The notes below the pieces were generated by a model. That model had not been told where the DNA came from. It did not search any database and saw only the letters and a list, made by a program, of their open reading frames with translations. This document shows positions 28,214-31,065 of a stretch of 31,065 bases of DNA, piece by piece (the first letter of the stretch is position 1; each line of letters begins with the position of its first letter). The stretch lies in the NCBI GenBank assembly GCA_045605385.1, contig JAZUPW010000065.1, forward strand, positions 1 to 31,065, read 5' to 3'. The stretch is from SIG607 sp045605385 (GTDB taxonomy: Bacteria > Bacillota > Clostridia > Oscillospirales > Acutalibacteraceae). The position numbers and the translations under genes were made by a program.

Positions 28214-29886
28214 CCCCGGATATAATTCATGTATTCGCTTCGATATCGCCGGTACATTTCATACAAAATAATATTTGTAACCGCCCCGTCTATTCTGCGC
28301 GCTGCCTGGTTATTGATTTTCACGGCCATACAATTGCCTAAATTGTCAATTTCGATTGATGCGTTGCCAAAACACCATTTATCAATTTCGTTTTCGTTAT
28401 AGTTGACGTGCTGGCCCTTTAAATCTGCCTCCAATAGTTTCATGGCGTTTGATAGTGTCAATTTATTTTGTATTACCATTTCACATTCAAACCCATATTG
28501 GTCCATTCGATTTAGAAAATCCCGCGCAAAACGCTGATCGTACCCGCATTTTAAAATTTTTATTTTATGGTTTTTGTATAGTTCGTAAAACCAATCTGCA
28601 ACCATTGATAAATCTGTTTCGTTGCCCTCGCATACTGTCAAAATGCCTTGCTTGGCCCATTCCCTGTATTTTGCGCCGCTGCTAATATCGGCCGATTCTG
28701 TCAATTTACTTTCCGGGATAAAATACATAGTGTGAATATACTTTGTTTTATCTTCCGGCCGCATTAATAGGATTTTCGCGCATGTTAGGTCGGTTGTTTC
28801 TGCTAAGTCTACCGCGCCAATTGCCACGCACCCGTTAAATTCGTGTATGTCATACGTTGCCGGGTAGTCATAATCCTGTAGCGTTAACCATGCTTGGCTA
28901 TTAGATTGCTTAAAATTAAAATCTTTTGACATAACAAATACTCGGTCGGTCTTATTTTTGCGTGCTAAATCAATTTGTTCGCGTAAATAGTCCCATTTTT
29001 TCACTATGCCTAATGTTGGGTTACTTTTTTGCCAACTTTTTTCGTTTTGCCACACTTCGTTTTCACTGTCCTGGGTATATAACCACGGTAGTGTGCGTTC
29101 GGCTGCAATCCCGTCGTCCTCGCCGTTGATTATTCGCCGGCAATCTTCCAATAAACTATCTAGCACCCCGTCATTTACAAAACCCTCGGTGGTGATAATT
29201 ATTAGTTTCGGGTTTTCTTTCAAACTCTGCGACTGCTCAATTGATTTTAAAATCACGTTGTCTCTCATTTCATGGACTTCGTCGATTACACTATAATCGA
29301 TATTTCGGCCCTCTTTGTTCCGGGTCCGGTCTGATAATTTAAAAATTTTACTGCCGTTTAGTAGGCACTTTATGCCTTTTTGGTTGCGCCATGTATCGAC
29401 ATTTTTCGGGTCTATCATTACGCGCATTGTATCTGTAGCCTGGTACAAAATATCGGCCTGGGTATCATCGTTACTGCTTAGCACTATATCCGCGCCCGGT
29501 TTGCCTAAAATTAATTCCGTCAATGCTAGGGCGCTGCATGTCTCGCTTTTGGTGTTTTTCCGCGCTATCAGTAATATCACGCGCTTAAATCTGTCTAGGC
29601 CGCTATCTGCCATTTTAAAACTGTACATTACCTCAATTAATGCTTTTTGCCATAACATTAATGTCATAGGTTGCCCGTAAAACGGCGATTTTGTTAGTTT
29701 GATGCAATTCTGCATAAAATCCATACGCATTTCAGCATCTGCCGTGTCGTATATGTACCGTGGGTTGTCTAAATCATCAATTAACCGGTCTAATTCCATG
29801 ATTAATTCTTGTCCGGCTACTATTTCGCCGTCTTTTATGGCCTGGCGGTATTTATATAACCATGTTTCCTTTTTTTCGGGCCTCAT
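28210..29886 (-). CDS. terL: Terminase large subunit
   Basis: A 558-residue packaging motor. The ATPase part has LLIARKNTKSET (Walker A type, near 105-116) with the ARKN-K pattern of the HK97-type P27 group, and DYSVIDEVHE near 197-206 (Walker B with catalytic Glu). The nuclease part has Asp360 in AIGAVDLAETTD, Asp450 in CGYDQRFARDF and Asp533 in RRIDGAVTN. It drives DNA into the head and cuts it. It overlaps the small terminase gene by four bases and the methyltransferase by four. It is full length and intact. Confidence 0.96.
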   Translation of the reverse strand: MRPEKKETWLYKYRQAIKDGEIVAGQELIMELDRLIDDLDNPRYIYDTADAEMRMDFMQNCIKLTKSPFYGQPMTLMLWQKALIEVMYSFKMADSGLDRFKRVILLIARKNTKSETCSALALTELILGKPGADIVLSSNDDTQADILYQATDTMRVMIDPKNVDTWRNQKGIKCLLNGSKIFKLSDRTRNKEGRNIDYSVIDEVHEMRDNVILKSIEQSQSLKENPKLIIITTEGFVNDGVLDSLLEDCRRIINGEDDGIAAERTLPWLYTQDSENEVWQNEKSWQKSNPTLGIVKKWDYLREQIDLARKNKTDRVFVMSKDFNFKQSNSQAWLTLQDYDYPATYDIHEFNGCVAIGAVDLAETTDLTCAKILLMRPEDKTKYIHTMYFIPESKLTESADISSGAKYREWAKQGILTVCEGNETDLSMVADWFYELYKNHKIKILKCGYDQRFARDFLNRMDQYGFECEMVIQNKLTLSNAMKLLEADLKGQHVNYNENEIDKWCFGNASIEIDNLGNCMAVKINNQAARRIDGAVTNIILYEMYRRYRSEYMNYIRG

Positions 29887-30191
29887 CCGCCCCGCCTCTC
29901 GATGCTTTTTAAATATGCCCTTAGTGGGCTTTCTTCCTCGGCGCCCTTTTTACCTAATAGCGCACATAGCGCCTTGAAAATATTCGTTTTTTGCTGCAAA
30001 TACTCCCGGTATTGTTTGCCGGCCGCTGTTTGGCGCTGTTTTTTAGGATCTTTCGGGTGCACCTCTATGGACGGTAGCGTTTTTAGCATGTCTAATTTAC
30101 CGTGTATGTATATGTACTCATTAATCATGGACCGTACTAGTGGCTTTAAATCATCATCTACGTTATCAATTAGTTTTAGTATTTCTTGCAT
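29883..30191 (-). CDS. Terminase small subunit (P27 family)
   Basis: A 102-residue protein right before the large terminase. The P27 pattern is visible: MINEYIYIHGKLDMLKTLPS, IEVHPKDPKKQRQTAAGKQY, REYLQQKTNIFKALCALLGK and ESPLRAYLKSIE. It binds the packaging start site and recruits the large subunit. It overlaps the end of the Sak gene by 26 bases and the start of the terminase large subunit by four, so all three are coupled. The HTH protein at 2985-3479 is a second candidate of another type. Confidence 0.85.
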   Translation of the reverse strand: MQEILKLIDNVDDDLKPLVRSMINEYIYIHGKLDMLKTLPSIEVHPKDPKKQRQTAAGKQYREYLQQKTNIFKALCALLGKKGAEEESPLRAYLKSIERRGG

Positions 30192-30858
30192 CTGTTTTAC
30201 CTACCTTTTGGTGCTTGCTTATGCACTTCATACACATCGCTTTCATGTTTGGCGATTTTAATTTTGTCTGTGTGTATAGTTCCTTTGGAGTCCATGTTTT
30301 GCCGGTCTTGTCTTTCATTTCCACAAACGGCGCCCCGCATATTTCGCACTTATAGCCTGGGTTTTCTTCTTCCGGCAAATCTTCACCGGCATATATGTAT
30401 AGTCCTAACCCGAACATTGATATATTTTTTGTTAAACACCGCATAATTGCCTTGTTTATATCAAACATCGTGGCTGCATCAACATTTTTTTTGATTTTAT
30501 TACCTGTCTTGACTTTTTTGTTGTTTTGCCAAACATACTCATCAATTTCATATTCATATGGCTCGTTTTTCATTGTCTTATTTGCTGTGTCTATTACTGG
30601 CAACCACATTTCATGCGTTAAATCGTTAATTGTTACTGACGTAAATACCATGTATCCTGTATTTTCATCAAATACATACGGCAATTGTTTTTCGCCAAAC
30701 TTATGAATTTTGTACGTTGCACTTGGAAAAATTTTTTTCAGTTCGCCCCACGCATACGCCCAACTTAGATAAGTCAAACCATTTTTCTTTTCAACTTTTT
30801 CATTTACGTTGATTCCGTTTAACTTTTTAAAATAATTTTCCGTATTTACCCCTCCCAC
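30166..30858 (-). CDS. Single-strand annealing recombinase (Sak/DUF1071) with zinc-finger-like tail
   Basis: A 230-residue protein. Residues 8-150 match the DUF1071/Sak annealing protein family: GINVNEKVEKKNGLTYLSWA, YAWGELKKIFPSATYKIHKF and MWLPVIDTANKTM; it then has DINKAIMRCLTKNISMFGLG. It pairs complementary single strands in phage recombination. The tail at about 173-222 adds two Cys pairs (CEICGAP and CMKC), suggesting a zinc site. The start is GTG at 30858; no clear ribosome binding site precedes it, and GGGAGGGG lies within its first codons, so the start is uncertain. It is unusual for such a gene to sit directly before the terminase. Confidence 0.82.
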   Translation of the reverse strand: MGGVNTENYFKKLNGINVNEKVEKKNGLTYLSWAYAWGELKKIFPSATYKIHKFGEKQLPYVFDENTGYMVFTSVTINDLTHEMWLPVIDTANKTMKNEPYEYEIDEYVWQNNKKVKTGNKIKKNVDAATMFDINKAIMRCLTKNISMFGLGLYIYAGEDLPEEENPGYKCEICGAPFVEMKDKTGKTWTPKELYTQTKLKSPNMKAMCMKCISKHQKVGKTDARNTKTN

Positions 30859-31065
30859 ACCCTAATTCGTTCATATTTTCGTTTTAAGCGCTTTTTTTCT
30901 TTCTAGGATTAAACACCTTACCTACTTTAAAAAAATTAAATCTCGGGCATTCTGTGGCCTCGTTTTTTCATCCTGGTCTATCATTATTCTGAAATAGTAA
31001 AAATTCAAAATATTGGCCAATCAATTCCAAAAAATTTAAAATTTTTCCGCGCTGTGAAAGAAAGG
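30859..31065 (-). other. Right-edge region, possible end of an unseen gene
   Basis: I see no complete gene here. On the minus strand one frame is open from the edge to a TGA near 30985 (translated LSQRGKILNFLELIGQYFEF, then LLFQNNDRPG). The same frame stays open after it to a TAA near 30887 (ending KVGKVFNPRKKKSA). A second edge frame ends sooner. These may be the C-terminus of a gene beyond the right edge. The Sak gene follows after about 25 bases. Confidence 0.35.

Noticed and set aside
30859..31065. Reassignment of UGA to an amino acid, suggested by an in-frame UGA here and one at 21101
   Set aside because: UGA acts as a normal stop elsewhere (for example the terminase large subunit ends at a TGA that overlaps the next start), and tryptophan is encoded by TGG in the genes checked. 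Only the tail chaperone junction remains of interest.
1..31065. A complete circular genome closing at the window ends
   Set aside because: The ribosome binding site at the left edge (minus strand) would be followed by sequence without a start codon, so the ends do not join in a sensible way as given.

Overview
The window is almost entirely a temperate siphovirus genome, either a prophage or a phage contig, from a low-GC Bacillota host. The phage assignment rests on an HK97-type head module, a long-tail module with an 829-residue tape measure, a tyrosine integrase, a repressor and early control region, and a GH25 endolysin with holin. The Bacillota assignment rests on strong GGAGG-type ribosome binding sites, AT-rich sequence, ArpU/RinA-type late control, a DnaD-like replication module and BspA-like repeats. 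I cannot name the host genus. No chromosomal gene, tRNA or rRNA is visible.

Layout. (a) 30858-14429, all on the minus strand, is the packaging, head and tail operon: single-strand annealing protein (Sak/DUF1071), P27-like small terminase, large terminase, an inserted orphan cytosine-5 methyltransferase, portal, prohead protease, capsid, a short gene, head-tail connectors, tail terminator, major tail protein, tail chaperone pair, tape measure, distal tail protein, tail-associated protein and a beta-helix fibre. (b) 14429-12173 is an accessory strip. It holds a small secreted-protein cassette with its own promoter, structured leader and terminator; a pair of 25-bp repeats that may be integrase arm sites; a probable type I toxin-antitoxin locus; and an SSB gene. 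(c) 11065-12144, 10750-11043 and 10389-10775 (plus strand) are integrase, a small unknown gene and repressor. (d) From 10178 down to 5212 (minus strand) run early control, replication, RusA resolvase and the ArpU-like late regulator. (e) From 5078 down to 1 (minus strand) run holin, endolysin, a secreted protein, a second small-terminase-like protein, three fibre or LRR genes, an HNH/P-loop protein and a GC-rich leader with a perfect ribosome binding site at the window edge.

How the genes work together. The repressor and the early promoter at 10269-10297 decide lysogeny or lysis. The early operon recruits replication proteins and ends with the late regulator, which should switch on the lysis/fibre and head/tail operons. 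The lysis and receptor-binding cassette lies between the late regulator and the HNH gene, an unusual order. Joining the two window ends does not put a start codon after the edge ribosome binding site, so sequence is probably missing between the ends.

Most notable: (1) two diverged copies of one structured 5' leader (7582-7726 and 13985-14133), with base pairing conserved despite changed sequence and a predicted switch between alternative stems ending in a terminator-like hairpin; (2) a convergent type I toxin-antitoxin candidate (12551-12837) encoding a 26-residue membrane peptide; (3) a 68-bp noncoding repeat in the replication region; (4) tail-chaperone genes in the same frame separated by a single UGA; (5) one approximately 70-residue module shared by the head connector and the tail fibre.
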